From contig NZ_NBYK01000016.1 in the NCBI RefSeq assembly GCF_002197985.1, positions 1 through 64,000 of the forward strand: a stretch of 64,000 nucleotides of DNA. The letters are read 5' to 3'. Every line of letters begins with the position of its first letter. Within the stretch, counting starts at the first letter, position 1. The notes beneath the pieces are model-generated. The model saw nothing but the letters and a program-made list of their open reading frames with translations. It was not told the DNA's origin and ran no database searches. Positions 40,928-49,309 of the stretch are shown one piece after another. Source of the stretch: Halopseudomonas aestusnigri. Its GTDB lineage: Bacteria; Pseudomonadota; Gammaproteobacteria; Pseudomonadales; Pseudomonadaceae. The translations under genes were made by a program, and so were the position numbers.

Positions 40928-41902
40928 ATGGCCCGTACAAAAACCACGACCACCGAGCCCGTTGATGTTGCGCCGCTGAATGAGCAAACGCTGAACCAGT
41001 TGCAGAACACCGGCAGCGCCCTGATTGCCGAGCACAGCGAAGAACGCGATCTGGTCAACCAGCTGTTGGGGCAAGTGCAAATGGCCAACTCATTTGCCCG
41101 TTTTGCCGACGTCGTCAGTTTGACCAAGCTCAAGCACATCAAGGAAACCAAGATGTACCGGGCGTTAGCGGGCAAAAAGGGTGTGGACCCTCACGGAAAC
41201 GAAATTGCCGACGTCGGCACTTTTGATGGGTTTTGCCAGGCACTCGGCCTGTCTCGCTCGAAGGTTGATGAAGATCTGGCAAACCTGAACGCATTTGGCG
41301 AGCAAGCGCTCAACCAGCTTTCAGCGCTGGGGGTTGGCTACCGCGAGCTGCGCCAGTTCCGCAAGCTGCCCGATGACTCCCGCTCTGCTCTGATCGAGGC
41401 CGCCAAGACTGGTAACCACGAGGCGGTGGAATTTCTGGCCGAGGAGCTGATTGCCAAGCACCAGACTGAAAAGGAACAGCTGACCAAGGAGCGCGATGAC
41501 GTCCGCCAAAACTATGAAGCGCAGGGGGCACGGTTGGCTGATCAGTCTCGCGAACTGGAGGACGCCAAGGTCGAGCTGGAGAAGGTCAAGCGCCGCATCC
41601 AAACCATGCCCCCAGCGGAGGGGTTAAAGGAGATGCGCATGGAGGTGAGTGGCATGGCTATTGAGGCTGAAAGCCTGCTCACCAACAAGCTGCGCGTGGC
41701 CTTTGAAACCATGGTGAACGCCGGCGCGGAAGCCGGCCAGGACCAGCGCGCCTATCTGGCCAACCTGCTGCGTCAGATCGAACTGAACATTCTCGCAATC
41801 CGCGAGGACTACGACCTGCCCGACAACGACGACCCGGACGCCACCGACTGGATGGCACCGGACGCGCTTGAGCGTGCGCAAGCGGCGATCGAGGGCAACT
41901 GA
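40928..41902 (+). CDS. Coiled-coil early phage protein ahead of the transposase
   Basis: A 324-aa protein. A helical N-terminal half (LNEQTLNQLQNTGSALIAEHSEERDLVNQLLGQVQMANSFARFADVVSLTKLKHIKE) contains DGFCQALGLSRSKVDEDLANL, which resembles a DNA-binding helix-turn-helix. A long coiled coil (KEQLTKERDDVRQNYEAQGARLADQSRELEDAKVELEKVKRR) and an acidic end follow. Equivalent genes precede the transposase in B3-like phages. Function unknown; an accessory role in transposition is a guess. Two bases separate it from the transposase gene. Confidence 0.75.
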   Translation: MARTKTTTTEPVDVAPLNEQTLNQLQNTGSALIAEHSEERDLVNQLLGQVQMANSFARFADVVSLTKLKHIKETKMYRALAGKKGVDPHGNEIADVGTFDGFCQALGLSRSKVDEDLANLNAFGEQALNQLSALGVGYRELRQFRKLPDDSRSALIEAAKTGNHEAVEFLAEELIAKHQTEKEQLTKERDDVRQNYEAQGARLADQSRELEDAKVELEKVKRRIQTMPPAEGLKEMRMEVSGMAIEAESLLTNKLRVAFETMVNAGAEAGQDQRAYLANLLRQIELNILAIREDYDLPDNDDPDATDWMAPDALERAQAAIEGN

Positions 41903-41904
41903 CC

Positions 41905-43683
41905 ATGAGCGCCGTTATGACCGAACGCCTGGTTGCTGTGGCGCAAGCCATTCGCGCCGCTGGCCATGGCGGCAAACAGGCCATTTATGAGCAGGCGTGT
42001 GGCGAGCTGGGTATCTCCCTAGCCACGCTGCACCGCAAGCTGCGGGAACTGACAGTGAAAAAACCACGCAAGGTACGCGCTGACGCGGGCAGATCTGACC
42101 TGACCTACGATGAGGCGCTGCTGATCGTCGGGGCCGTCAAGGAGACCACCCGCGGCAACGAGAAGGTGATCTGGGCGCTGATGGACGCGGTGACCGCACT
42201 GCGCGCCAACGGCCTGGTACGCGCCGAGCGGGTGGACCCGCGCACCGGCGAGATTACTCCGCTGAGCGAGAGCGCCATTCGCCGGGCGATTCGCGGGTAT
42301 GGGCTGCATATCGACCAGCTCACCGCACCTGCGCCCCATGTGGAGATGCGCAGCGAACACCCGAACCATGTTTGGCAGATCGATGCGTCGCTGTGTGTTC
42401 TCTACTACCTCAAGCCATCGGCCAAAGCGCAGGGCCTGCACATCATGGACCAGGGCGAGTTCTACAAAAACAAGCCCAAGAACCTGGCGCGCGTAATGGC
42501 TGACCGGGTGTGGTCCTACGAGATTACCGACCACGCCAGCGGCTGGATCTACGCCGAGTACGTGATGGGTGCTGAGAGCGGTGAGAATCTCTGCAGCGTG
42601 CTGATCAATGCCCTGCAGGAGCGCGGCGGGCCGGACATGCTGCACGGGGTGCCACGTATCCTTTATATGGATCCAGGCAGCGCCAACACCAGCGCCATGA
42701 CCATGAACCTGTGCAAGAGCCTGGGTATTGAGGCCATCGCCCACGCACCGGGCAGTGCCCGCGCCACCGGCCAGGTGGAGAACGCGCGGAACATTATCGA
42801 GCGCAAATTCGAGGCGGGCCTGCGCTACCGCCCAGTCGCGGATCTGGCGGAGTTGAACGCCCTGGCAGCGCAGTGGCGGGCAGTGTTCAACGCGACGGGC
42901 AAGCACCGCCGACATGGCATGACGCGCACCTCAGCCTGGATGCGCATTACTGAGCAGCAACTGATTAAGGCCCCACCGGTTGAGGTGTGCCGCGAGCTGG
43001 CCATTGCCGAGCCGGTGGAGCGCAAGGTCAAGCCGAGCATGCGCATCTCGTTCCAGGGCGCTGAGTACTCGGTAAAGGATGTGCCCGGTGTGATGGTGCA
43101 CGAGAAGGTGCTGGTCACCCGTAACCCATGGCGCAGCGATGCGGCCCAGGTGGTGGGCACCAACGCCGCAGGGCACCAGGTGATCTATGTAATCCCGCGC
43201 ATCGAGAAGGACGAATACGGCTTCTCCGAAGGCGAACACAGTGTCACGTTTGGCGAGTTTGCCAGCCATGCCGACACCTCGGCGCAGAGAGCCAACAAGG
43301 CAATCGAGCAGCTGATGACCGGCACTACCTCTGCTGATGAGGCGGCCGCCAGGCGCAAAGCCAAGGCGCTGCCGTTGGACGGCAAGCTGGACCCCTACAA
43401 GCCGCTGGCCGACGCCAACCTGCCGACCCACCTGCCGCGCCGCGGCACCGAACACAAGCTTGCTGGCCCTATGGTGGAGCTACCACCGCTGAGCCACGTT
43501 GCCGCTGCCAAGCGGCTCAAAGCCATGCTGGGCGAAAAATGGAACGCCGAGGCCATGGCAACCCTGAAGGAAACATACAAGGACGGCGTTCCAGAGCCCG
43601 CGCTGGAGGCTTTCGCCGAGCTAATCCGCAACCCAAAACCACAGCGTCCGGGCCTCCGGCTGGTGGGAGGTGATGCATGTTGA
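41905..43683 (+). CDS. MuA-like DDE transposase
   Basis: A 592-aa protein. The N-terminal DNA-binding part has AIYEQACGELGISLATLHRKLREL. The catalytic triad is visible as D in HVWQIDASLC, D in RILYMDPGSAN and E in ATGQVENARNIIERKFE. The C-terminal domain carries FQGAEYSVKDVPGVMV. It cuts phage ends and strand-transfers them into target DNA. The 6-bp duplication at the prophage ends shows the staggering of its cuts. Its sites are probably the GCGCGATAWWTG repeats at both ends. It overlaps the ATPase gene by seven bases. Confidence 0.93.
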   Translation: MSAVMTERLVAVAQAIRAAGHGGKQAIYEQACGELGISLATLHRKLRELTVKKPRKVRADAGRSDLTYDEALLIVGAVKETTRGNEKVIWALMDAVTALRANGLVRAERVDPRTGEITPLSESAIRRAIRGYGLHIDQLTAPAPHVEMRSEHPNHVWQIDASLCVLYYLKPSAKAQGLHIMDQGEFYKNKPKNLARVMADRVWSYEITDHASGWIYAEYVMGAESGENLCSVLINALQERGGPDMLHGVPRILYMDPGSANTSAMTMNLCKSLGIEAIAHAPGSARATGQVENARNIIERKFEAGLRYRPVADLAELNALAAQWRAVFNATGKHRRHGMTRTSAWMRITEQQLIKAPPVEVCRELAIAEPVERKVKPSMRISFQGAEYSVKDVPGVMVHEKVLVTRNPWRSDAAQVVGTNAAGHQVIYVIPRIEKDEYGFSEGEHSVTFGEFASHADTSAQRANKAIEQLMTGTTSADEAAARRKAKALPLDGKLDPYKPLADANLPTHLPRRGTEHKLAGPMVELPPLSHVAAAKRLKAMLGEKWNAEAMATLKETYKDGVPEPALEAFAELIRNPKPQRPGLRLVGGDAC

Positions 43684-44867
43684 AACTGAAATCAACGCTG
43701 GAAGAGATCGAGCAAAAGCAGGCTGATTTGGCGCGCTCGCTGCAATTGAGCCCGGCCACTATCGCCCAGCTGATCAACCACGGCCAGTGGCCAAAAAGCC
43801 TTGACCGGACTGAGCTGGAGCAGCGCATCCGTGACTGGCTGCTGAGTAACGGCGCCGCCAATGACGCCATTGGCGACGTGTTTGAAGAAATACAGGTGGA
43901 CCAACCGTGCGCTAACACGGCCGATCCGCAACCCCCAGAAGAGTCCGACCAGGAAAACAACCAGGAGTCAGAACCGATGTTAAAACGCAAACAGACCCTA
44001 ATGCCAGCCGCTCGCAAAGCCTTTGCTCTGCCGCGCGACCCATTCGACGACCTTACCTGCGCTGATGATATGTACGTGTCCCAGGACATCCGCTATGTCA
44101 GGGAGTGCATGTACCAGGTAGCGCGGCATGATGGTTTTCTGGCTGTGGTGGGCGAATCAGGCGCGGGTAAATCCACGCTGCGCCGTGAACTGGTCGCTCG
44201 CCTTGAGGCTGAAGACGCACCGGTTGTTGTGATCGAGCCCTATGTGCTGGCCATGGAAGACAATGACCAGAAGGGAAAAACGCTGAAGAGTGCCCACATC
44301 GCAGAGTCGATCATGGCGGTGGTCAACCCGACCGAGATGCCGAAGTCATCGCCAGAGGCCCGCTTCCGCCAGATGCACCGCGCGCTGCTGGCAAGCGCGG
44401 AATCCGGCATGCGTCACCTGCTCATTATTGAGGAGGCGCACAGCCTGCCAATCCCAACCCTGAAACACCTGAAGCGCCTGCGCGAACTGGAGCGCGGATT
44501 CAGCAAGCTGCTGAACATCGTCCTGATCGGCCAGCCCGAGCTGCTCACCAAGAAGCTGCACGAGCGCAACCCCGAGCTGCGGGAGGTGGTGCAGCGCATC
44601 CAGGTGGTCGAGCTGGAGCCGGTACCGCTGGCCGAGCTGGAAACCTTCCTGCGCTTCCGCTTTGGCCGGGTGGGCGTGGACCTGGAAAAGGTGATCGACG
44701 CCGAAGGCATCCGCGCGATCGGCGAGCGCCTCCAGCACAACGTCGGCAACAAGACGCTGAGCGTGCTGTACCCGCTGGCCATCGGCAACCTGATGATCGC
44801 CGCGATGAACCTGGCTGCGGACCTCGGTGAGCAGGTTGTCACCGGCCACATCGTGATGGAGGTGTGA
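43677..44867 (+). CDS. MuB-like target-selection ATPase
   Basis: A 396-aa AAA+ protein. The N-terminus holds a short helix-turn-helix (DLARSLQLSPATIAQLINHGQWP). An acidic linker and an AAA domain follow: Walker A GESGAGKST (about 160-168), Walker B LLIIEEAH, then IVLIGQPELLTKKL. In Mu the B protein binds target DNA as an ATP filament and activates the transposase, and it confers target immunity. The ATG at 43677 lies within the end of the transposase gene, so translation is coupled. Confidence 0.92.
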   Translation: MLKLKSTLEEIEQKQADLARSLQLSPATIAQLINHGQWPKSLDRTELEQRIRDWLLSNGAANDAIGDVFEEIQVDQPCANTADPQPPEESDQENNQESEPMLKRKQTLMPAARKAFALPRDPFDDLTCADDMYVSQDIRYVRECMYQVARHDGFLAVVGESGAGKSTLRRELVARLEAEDAPVVVIEPYVLAMEDNDQKGKTLKSAHIAESIMAVVNPTEMPKSSPEARFRQMHRALLASAESGMRHLLIIEEAHSLPIPTLKHLKRLRELERGFSKLLNIVLIGQPELLTKKLHERNPELREVVQRIQVVELEPVPLAELETFLRFRFGRVGVDLEKVIDAEGIRAIGERLQHNVGNKTLSVLYPLAIGNLMIAAMNLAADLGEQVVTGHIVMEV

Positions 44868-44868
44868 G

Positions 44869-45198
44869 ATGGGTGCGCTGATTCCGTTTATTGAGAAACG
44901 TCCAAGCAAGGTTTTTACCGAGCAGGTGAAAGCCTCGCTCGCCCTGGCCAACCAGGTCGGCCGAGAGCTGAAAGCGCACGGCTGCAGCGTAAAGTTCACA
45001 TGCATAGATGGCGTCCAGCCACTGCTGGTGGTCGAGTGCGAGCAACCGCTACACATGATCCGCGTAGGCCGCAGCGGTATCGCACTGGTACCTACCCCCG
45101 GAAATTTCAGCCGCTGCCGCTCGTTCCTGTTGGGCTGTGAGGTCGAGTGGCTAGTTGGCGTACCGCCGGTGGCTGGGCGGATTGGGTGGGTGCATTGA
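44869..45198 (+). CDS. Early phage protein of unknown function (109 aa)
   Basis: A single-domain protein: MGALIPFIEKRPSKVFTEQVKASLALANQVGRELKAHGCSVKFTCIDGVQPLLVVECEQPLHMIRVGRSGIAL, apparently alpha/beta, with a Gly/Val-rich end. It starts one base after the ATPase stop and its TGA overlaps the next ATG. No known motif. It is probably an early accessory of transposition or host takeover, judged only by place. Confidence 0.7.
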   Translation: MGALIPFIEKRPSKVFTEQVKASLALANQVGRELKAHGCSVKFTCIDGVQPLLVVECEQPLHMIRVGRSGIALVPTPGNFSRCRSFLLGCEVEWLVGVPPVAGRIGWVH

Positions 45199-45644
45199 TG
45201 AGCAACAGCGATCAGATCCGGCAGCTGCAAACCCAAATCGACGAACTCACCGAGCGCCGCGACAGAGACGCGAAGCTGATCCGCGTCCTAAGTAACGGCC
45301 AGGCGTACTTCCTACACACCCTGACGGCCCCAGGGCTGGCAGATGTGATTCGGGAGCGGATCGAGCAGATCCGTGTGCACGGGTACTCAGCCAACCACGA
45401 TGCCGATCACGCGTGTGACGAACTCGCCGCTTTCGCTGCGGTGTATGCGATGCCGGAGGCGTGTCGTGACTGGGATACCCGTTCCAGCGGATACGGAAAC
45501 AACCTACTGGAGGCCCTGACGCCTGAAGACTGGACGCCGAAGTTTGGGAGCCGGCGCAGTGATCTGGTGAAAGCCGCCGCACTTCTATTGGCCGAGATTG
45601 ATCGGCTGGACGCTATGGAGAAAGAGCATGACAGCACACATTGA
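45198..45644 (+). CDS. Early phage protein with a GYSxNHDxDH motif
   Basis: A 148-aa protein. An N-terminal coiled coil (SDQIRQLQTQIDELTERRDRDAKLI) is followed by RIEQIRVHGYSANHDADHACDELAAFAAVYAMPEA, a motif shared by many small phage and prophage proteins of unknown role, and a Trp-containing DWTPKFGSRRSDLVKAAALLLAEIDRLD. The ATG at 45198 overlaps the upstream stop (TGATGA); a longer in-frame start at 45147 lies inside the preceding gene. Confidence 0.72.
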   Translation: MSNSDQIRQLQTQIDELTERRDRDAKLIRVLSNGQAYFLHTLTAPGLADVIRERIEQIRVHGYSANHDADHACDELAAFAAVYAMPEACRDWDTRSSGYGNNLLEALTPEDWTPKFGSRRSDLVKAAALLLAEIDRLDAMEKEHDSTH

Positions 45645-46242
45645 AATCCCGGCCGGCTTCGTCAAAAACGCCGCAGGCCATTTGGTACCCGAGCACCAGG
45701 TGCGCGACCAGGACAAGCTGCGCGACAACGTGGCCCGCGATCTTGCCGCCCAGGCCGTGGCCATCAGTGAGTCGATGGCCGCGTTCAAGGCCAAAGCGCT
45801 CGCCGATATCGAAGACCTGATCAGTATTTCGCTGGAGCGCTACGGCGTTAAGCTGGGCGGCAAGAAAGGCAACGTGTCGATCACCACTTACGACGGCGAG
45901 TTCAAGATCGAGCGCGCGCTGGCCAACCGCCTCAGCTTCACCGAAGAGATCCTTGCGGCCAAGGAGCTGATCTATACCTGCATCCGTAAATGGAGCGCTG
46001 GTGCTGATCGCCACCTGATGGCCCTGGTCGACCGCGCGTTCACCGGCCGTAATGGCGAGATCCGCACCAATGACGTGCTCGACCTGATGCGCCTGGAAAT
46101 CGACGACGAAGACTGGAAGACCGCAATGGACGCCCTGCGGGATTCCATCCAGGTGAATGGCAAAGCGGTCTACATCCGCGTTTACCGCCGCATCGGCGAC
46201 GACCGCTATGAACAGATCAACCTGAACTTGGCGGGGGCTTGA
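45628..46242 (+). CDS. DUF3164 family protein
   Basis: A 204-aa protein: IEIPAGFVKNAAGHLVPEHQVRDQDKLRDNVARDLAAQA and SISLERYGVKLGGKKGNVSITTYDGEFKIERALANRLSFTEEILAAKELI are the DUF3164 signature. The family is a fixed member of Mu-like early regions, upstream of GemA, but its biochemical role is not established. The ATG at 45628 has AAAGAG upstream and overlaps the end of the previous gene. Confidence 0.87.
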   Translation: MTAHIEIPAGFVKNAAGHLVPEHQVRDQDKLRDNVARDLAAQAVAISESMAAFKAKALADIEDLISISLERYGVKLGGKKGNVSITTYDGEFKIERALANRLSFTEEILAAKELIYTCIRKWSAGADRHLMALVDRAFTGRNGEIRTNDVLDLMRLEIDDEDWKTAMDALRDSIQVNGKAVYIRVYRRIGDDRYEQINLNLAGA

Positions 46243-46243
46243 T

Positions 46244-46957
46244 ATGGACCAGGACCGCGCACTGGAGAAGATCAAGAAGTGCCTGGAAATGGCGAAGCGC
46301 AAAAACGCCAATGCCAATGAGGCCGAGATCGCACTGCGCCAGGCTCACAAGATGATGGAGGCCTACAACGTCGAGATGGGCGACGTGCTGGCGAGCATGG
46401 CCTGTGAAGTGACGATTGAAGCTGGCTCTGAAGGCCAGCCGCCGCCCTGGCGGGTTGAGCTGGCATACGTCTGCGCGCATGCGTTTGGCACCCGGATGAT
46501 CATCACAATGGTTCGGGCAGACGTATTCAGCTATGTCGGGGGCTTCATTTTCGTCGGCTGTGGGGCCGCTCCAGAGTTAACGGGATACGCCTACCAGGTA
46601 CTTGAACGTCAGTTGCAGAAAGCTCGCCGCGAGTATCTCGCCCTGCCAAACAACAAGCGCTGCAAGCGCTCGACCAAGGTTTCCCGTGGGGATCAGTTTG
46701 CTACAGGCTGGATCAGGGCGGTGTACCACAAGGTCGACGAATTCGCTGGCGTTGATGACAACATCGCTGACGCAATCCAGGCCTACATGGATAAGCATCA
46801 CCCAGACCTTGGTACCCACAAGATGAAGCGGCGCAAGCAAAAAGGACGCGACGTGGGAGCGGGCGATGCTGGCTATCAGGCAGGCAAGACCGCCCAGTTG
46901 CACACGGCAGTTGGCGCGTCGGCTAAGCCTCTGGCTATCGGAGGGCCTAGCGCATGA
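46244..46957 (+). CDS. DUF2786 family protein
   Basis: A 237-aa protein. The N-terminal LEKIKKCLEMAKRKNANANEAEIALRQAHKMMEAYNVEMGDV is the DUF2786 motif, followed by a DUF7168-like domain (WRVELAYVCAHAFGTRMIITM, GYAYQVLERQLQKARREYLA). The tail is basic (HKMKRRKQKGRDVGAGDAGYQAGK). Such proteins occur in many prophages; function unknown, with nucleic acid binding suggested only by charge. One base separates it from the previous gene, and it overlaps gemA by four bases. Confidence 0.87.
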   Translation: MDQDRALEKIKKCLEMAKRKNANANEAEIALRQAHKMMEAYNVEMGDVLASMACEVTIEAGSEGQPPPWRVELAYVCAHAFGTRMIITMVRADVFSYVGGFIFVGCGAAPELTGYAYQVLERQLQKARREYLALPNNKRCKRSTKVSRGDQFATGWIRAVYHKVDEFAGVDDNIADAIQAYMDKHHPDLGTHKMKRRKQKGRDVGAGDAGYQAGKTAQLHTAVGASAKPLAIGGPSA

Positions 46958-47547
46958 TCAGCCGTGCCAACACCGCCAAGATCCACATCGCCCGTCAGCA
47001 ACTGAACTTGGACGACACCGCATACCGCGCGCTGCTCGCCCGCGTCGCTGGCGTCCGATCGTCAACGGAGCTGGGGCCGCGGCAAGTCGGCGCTGTACTG
47101 CGCGAGTTCGAGCGCCTCGGCTTCAAGCCCAGGCTCAGCAGCAAGGCAAAGGGCAAGCCGCACAACTTCAAGAAACTGGACACCGAGATCACCAAGATCG
47201 AGGCGCTGCTGGCCGATATGAAGCTGCCCTGGACATACGCGGATGCGATCGCCAAGCGCATGTTCGGCATCGAGCGCTGTGCCTGGCTGAAGAAGCCCCA
47301 TCACTACAAGGCGCTGATCGCGGCCCTGCACGTCGAGCAGCAAAAGCAGCACCTCAAGGCCGAGTTGGATGGCCTGCTGGACGAGCTGGGCTACCAGGGT
47401 GCAGAGCGGACAGCGGTATTGGAAGACATGCCGCACGGCTGGGAGCGCAAGGTTCCAATGCTGGAAGCAGTGATCACTGCTTTACGTAAGGAACGGCGCG
47501 AGAAGGAGTCCTGGGCCGACATCGATAAAGATGTGGGAGATCTTTGA
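46954..47547 (+). CDS. gemA: GemA/gp16-like regulator (DUF1018)
   Basis: A 197-aa protein beginning MISRANTAKIHIARQQLNLDDTAYRALLARVAGVRSSTELGPRQVGAVLREFERLGFKP, the DUF1018/GemA pattern. It continues MKLPWTYADAIAKRMFGIERCAWLKKPHHYKALIAAL. In Mu GemA modulates host gene expression and DNA supercoiling during lytic growth. It overlaps both neighbours (ATGA upstream; TGATG into the small membrane gene). High Lys/Arg content agrees with DNA contact. Confidence 0.9.
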   Translation: MISRANTAKIHIARQQLNLDDTAYRALLARVAGVRSSTELGPRQVGAVLREFERLGFKPRLSSKAKGKPHNFKKLDTEITKIEALLADMKLPWTYADAIAKRMFGIERCAWLKKPHHYKALIAALHVEQQKQHLKAELDGLLDELGYQGAERTAVLEDMPHGWERKVPMLEAVITALRKERREKESWADIDKDVGDL

Positions 47548-47675
47548 TGACGCTCATCGCTACGCTGTACTTCCTTAAGTGGGCTGGTATCACCGGCGTC
47601 GGAAGCGCCATTGTGCTCGGCGTACTGGATGGTTTGCGGGACGCGGGGATATGGGGGCGATCCTCATGCAACTGA
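47547..47675 (+). CDS. Small membrane protein, 42 aa
   Basis: From an ATG that overlaps the gemA stop (TGATG) the frame reads MTLIATLYFLKWAGITGVGSAIVLGVLDGL and ends WGRSSCN. One hydrophobic helix of about 20 residues makes a single-pass membrane protein likely. Its stop lies ten bases inside the next gene. It fills a gap of about 120 bases that would otherwise be empty, in an operon where all genes overlap. Function unknown. Confidence 0.65.
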   Translation: MTLIATLYFLKWAGITGVGSAIVLGVLDGLRDAGIWGRSSCN

Positions 47676-48214
47676 CCTGCCCATGCTGCGGTGAGCAGTT
47701 CCCGCTTGAGGCTGGCATGGCCGACGACGAGGGAAAGCGCCTGGCGGCCCTGTTCGCAGGTATGGAGCCAAAGCTCGGAAAAGCAGTACTCCAATACCTG
47801 CGGCTCTTCAGCCCGGCCAAGCGATCGCTGCGCACCAGCAAGGCCATTCGCCTGGTCGAGGATCTGTTGGCCCTAGTGACGCCGGGCACCGTCACCCGGG
47901 ATGCCCGCACCACTGATACACGTCGCGCAACACCAACCCTGTGGGCCATGGGCATCGAGCAGATGCTCAGCGCTCGCGAGAAGCTGACCCTGCCGCTGGA
48001 TAACCACCATTACTTGCGCGCAGTTGTGTACGGCCTCGCGGGTGATGCCCAGGCAACAGCAGCAGCGGCCGAGGCCGACCGCTCACGGCGGAGCAGCAAC
48101 GGCCCAGGACGCCCGGCGGACTACTTCGAGAAGCTGGCCCGGATCAATGGTGACGAGGCATTGAAGCTGATCACCCCAGAGCAGGCCGAGAAAATGAGGA
48201 GTGAGTTGCAATGA
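47666..48214 (+). CDS. Early phage protein with zinc-ribbon-like N-terminus
   Basis: A 182-aa protein starting MQLTCPCCGEQFPLEAG, with a CPCC pair like half of a zinc knuckle. A helical middle (LFAGMEPKLGKAVLQYLRLFSPAKRSLRTSKAIRLVEDLLALV) and PGRPADYFEKLARINGDEALKLITPEQAEKM at the end follow. The ATG at 47666 was chosen for the GGGGGCG 8 bases upstream. The gene sits between gemA and mor and overlaps mor by four bases. Such proteins are common in Mu-like phages but uncharacterised. Confidence 0.78.
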   Translation: MQLTCPCCGEQFPLEAGMADDEGKRLAALFAGMEPKLGKAVLQYLRLFSPAKRSLRTSKAIRLVEDLLALVTPGTVTRDARTTDTRRATPTLWAMGIEQMLSAREKLTLPLDNHHYLRAVVYGLAGDAQATAAAAEADRSRRSSNGPGRPADYFEKLARINGDEALKLITPEQAEKMRSELQ

Positions 48215-48582
48215 GCAGAAGCCCGCACATGGAGCAGCAGCGCCACGAGCTGCTGTCCGACATCGCAAAACACACCGAGGTGGTGCTCAAGGATCACGGC
48301 ATCGAGCAGGACGTTGCCGAGCAAGCCGGCACCGCCCTGGCCGACTGGCTGGCCACCCACTGGGGCGGCCAGATGGTCACCATCCCGAAGGACTACTTCT
48401 TCAAGTTGGCTGCTCGCGATATGAATATCTACCACCAGTTCAACGGCAACAACCATTCAGAACTGGCACGCCTTCACAAGATGAGCGTTCGCGGAATCTA
48501 CAAGCTACTGGACCGCGTACATAAAAGAGAGATCGACCGTCGCCAATGCCGCCTGGACCTCGACCCAGATCAGTCGAATTAA
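48211..48582 (+). CDS. mor: Mor-family transcriptional activator
   Basis: A 123-aa protein: the N-terminal dimerisation part (HELLSDIAKHTEVVLKDHGIEQDVAEQAGTALADWLATHWGGQMVTIPKD) and the C-terminal helix-turn-helix FNGNNHSELARLHKMSVRGIYKLLDRVHKRE match Mor/C of Mu. In Mu, Mor activates the middle promoter and C the late promoters, by binding dyads next to weak -35 regions. Only one family member is seen here, so it may activate the late promoters directly, perhaps at the TTTG-N8-CAAA elements (inference). Confidence 0.9.
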   Translation: MSRSPHMEQQRHELLSDIAKHTEVVLKDHGIEQDVAEQAGTALADWLATHWGGQMVTIPKDYFFKLAARDMNIYHQFNGNNHSELARLHKMSVRGIYKLLDRVHKREIDRRQCRLDLDPDQSN

Positions 48583-48619
48583 AGTAGACTCCAGATCAAC
48601 TGGTTGAGGGACGTTACCT

Positions 48620-48952
48620 ATGGGCAGATCACTGTCACTTGAAAAGATTCCTAGCGAGATCCGAAACAGCTTTTTGGCACTGTGTGCTGACCAGCCGGGG
48701 CTTACCTTGAACGATCATGTGGACTGGTTTTCTGAGCAGGGTTACAAGGTCTCAAGGTCTGCGATCCATCGCTACATTACAGCCCATATCCAACCCGACT
48801 CCGAGGCTGAGTCTTGCGGGGAACTGCCAGAGCAATGGAGCATTCGCCTCCAGTGCCTGACCATCGCGGCAAGCTATGCCCAACCCCAGAATAAAGAAGA
48901 GTTGCTCGCGGCTGCGGAAGAGCTGCTGGCTTGGGTTAAGGCTTCCAAATAG
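48620..48952 (+). CDS. DUF3486-like protein in the early operon
   Basis: A 110-aa protein: MGRSLSLEKIPSEIRNSFLALCADQPGLTLNDHVDWFSEQGYKVSRSAIHRYITAH is clearly related to the N-terminus of the DUF3486 small terminase protein at 34245-34790 (GRKSSIEKLAPEVR..., ...SAVGRYKVSF). The C-terminus (IRLQCLTIAASYAQPQNKEELLAAAEELLAWVKA) is different and short. It is the last gene before the right end. GAGGGA lies 9 bases before the ATG. A regulatory or packaging-related role at the phage end is possible. Confidence 0.75.
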   Translation: MGRSLSLEKIPSEIRNSFLALCADQPGLTLNDHVDWFSEQGYKVSRSAIHRYITAHIQPDSEAESCGELPEQWSIRLQCLTIAASYAQPQNKEELLAAAEELLAWVKASK

Positions 48953-48962
48953 CCGCTCCAAT

Positions 48963-48981
48963 ATTGAAACGCCTTTTCAAT
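48963..48981. promoter_or_regulatory. Hairpin after the last early gene
   Basis: ATTGAAA (48963-48969) and TTTCAAT (48975-48981) form a 7-bp stem with a 5-base loop, eleven bases after the stop of the DUF3486-like gene. Too AT-rich for a strong terminator; it could be a weak one or a protein site close to the phage end. A similar CCTTTTCAATT string occurs at about 14469, upstream of com. Confidence 0.35.
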
Positions 48982-49022
48982 TTCCCATCCCACTAAATCC
49001 AGGCCACCCGCGCTATATCCCA

Positions 49023-49072
49023 CATTTATCGCGCTTATGGTGGTTTTAATATCTCACTCCCTCACACCTTCT
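49023..49072. other. Prophage right end with transposase site and target duplicate
   Basis: CATTTATCGCGC (49023-49034) is the inverted form of the left-end repeat, with 10 of 12 matches to GCGCGATATTTG. The element ends CTCCCTCACA at 49066, mirroring the TGT start, and CCTTCT (49067-49072) repeats the left target copy. The single site lies 32 bases from the end, like the second left site (31 bases). Confidence 0.85.
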
Positions 49073-49309
49073 CGGCGAGCCAAAGGGGGGCCGCTTGCCC
49101 GGCCCCCCTTGGCAATCCCCCCGGGCACCCGGCTACGTGGCCCTTCGGGTTCGCTGCGTTGCTCGGTCTGGCGGGGATGGGCGAAAACTCGTCGCTTTGC
49201 TCCGCAGACACCTCGCCCATCTTTTTCCCGCCAGCCCTGCGCTACTCGCCCGCGTAAACGGGGATTGGGTCCGTGCGGGCTTCACGTTTGGTTGTCGATT
49301 CCTGCTTAG
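49073..49309. other. Host non-coding DNA with a strong hairpin
   Basis: No supported gene. At 49080-49112 CCAA-A-GGGGGGCCG pairs with CGGCCCCCCTTGG around a six-base loop, a very stable stem without U-run. The inverted repeat CTCGCC (12751-12756) / GGCGAG (49074-49079) was contiguous before the prophage inserted, so the phage entered its loop. Several GC-driven open frames here have no recognisable products. Confidence 0.6.

Larger units (their letters stand above)
12768..49066. mobile_element. Complete Mu-like (B3/D3112-type) transposable prophage, 36,299 bp
   Basis: The element is bounded by TGT...ACA ends and a 6-bp direct repeat CCTTCT. It carries a full gene set: repressor and Ner-like regulator, DDE transposase, MuB-like ATPase, GemA, Mor activator, lysis cassette, terminase, portal, F- and G-like head proteins, protease/scaffold, capsid, tail tube, tape measure and tip. 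No sheath or baseplate genes were found, so a long non-contractile tail is expected. Early genes run rightward from about 39.2 kb and everything else runs leftward, so the control region is internal, unlike Mu itself, where it is near one end. No disrupted phage gene was seen, so it may be inducible (inference). Confidence 0.93.
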
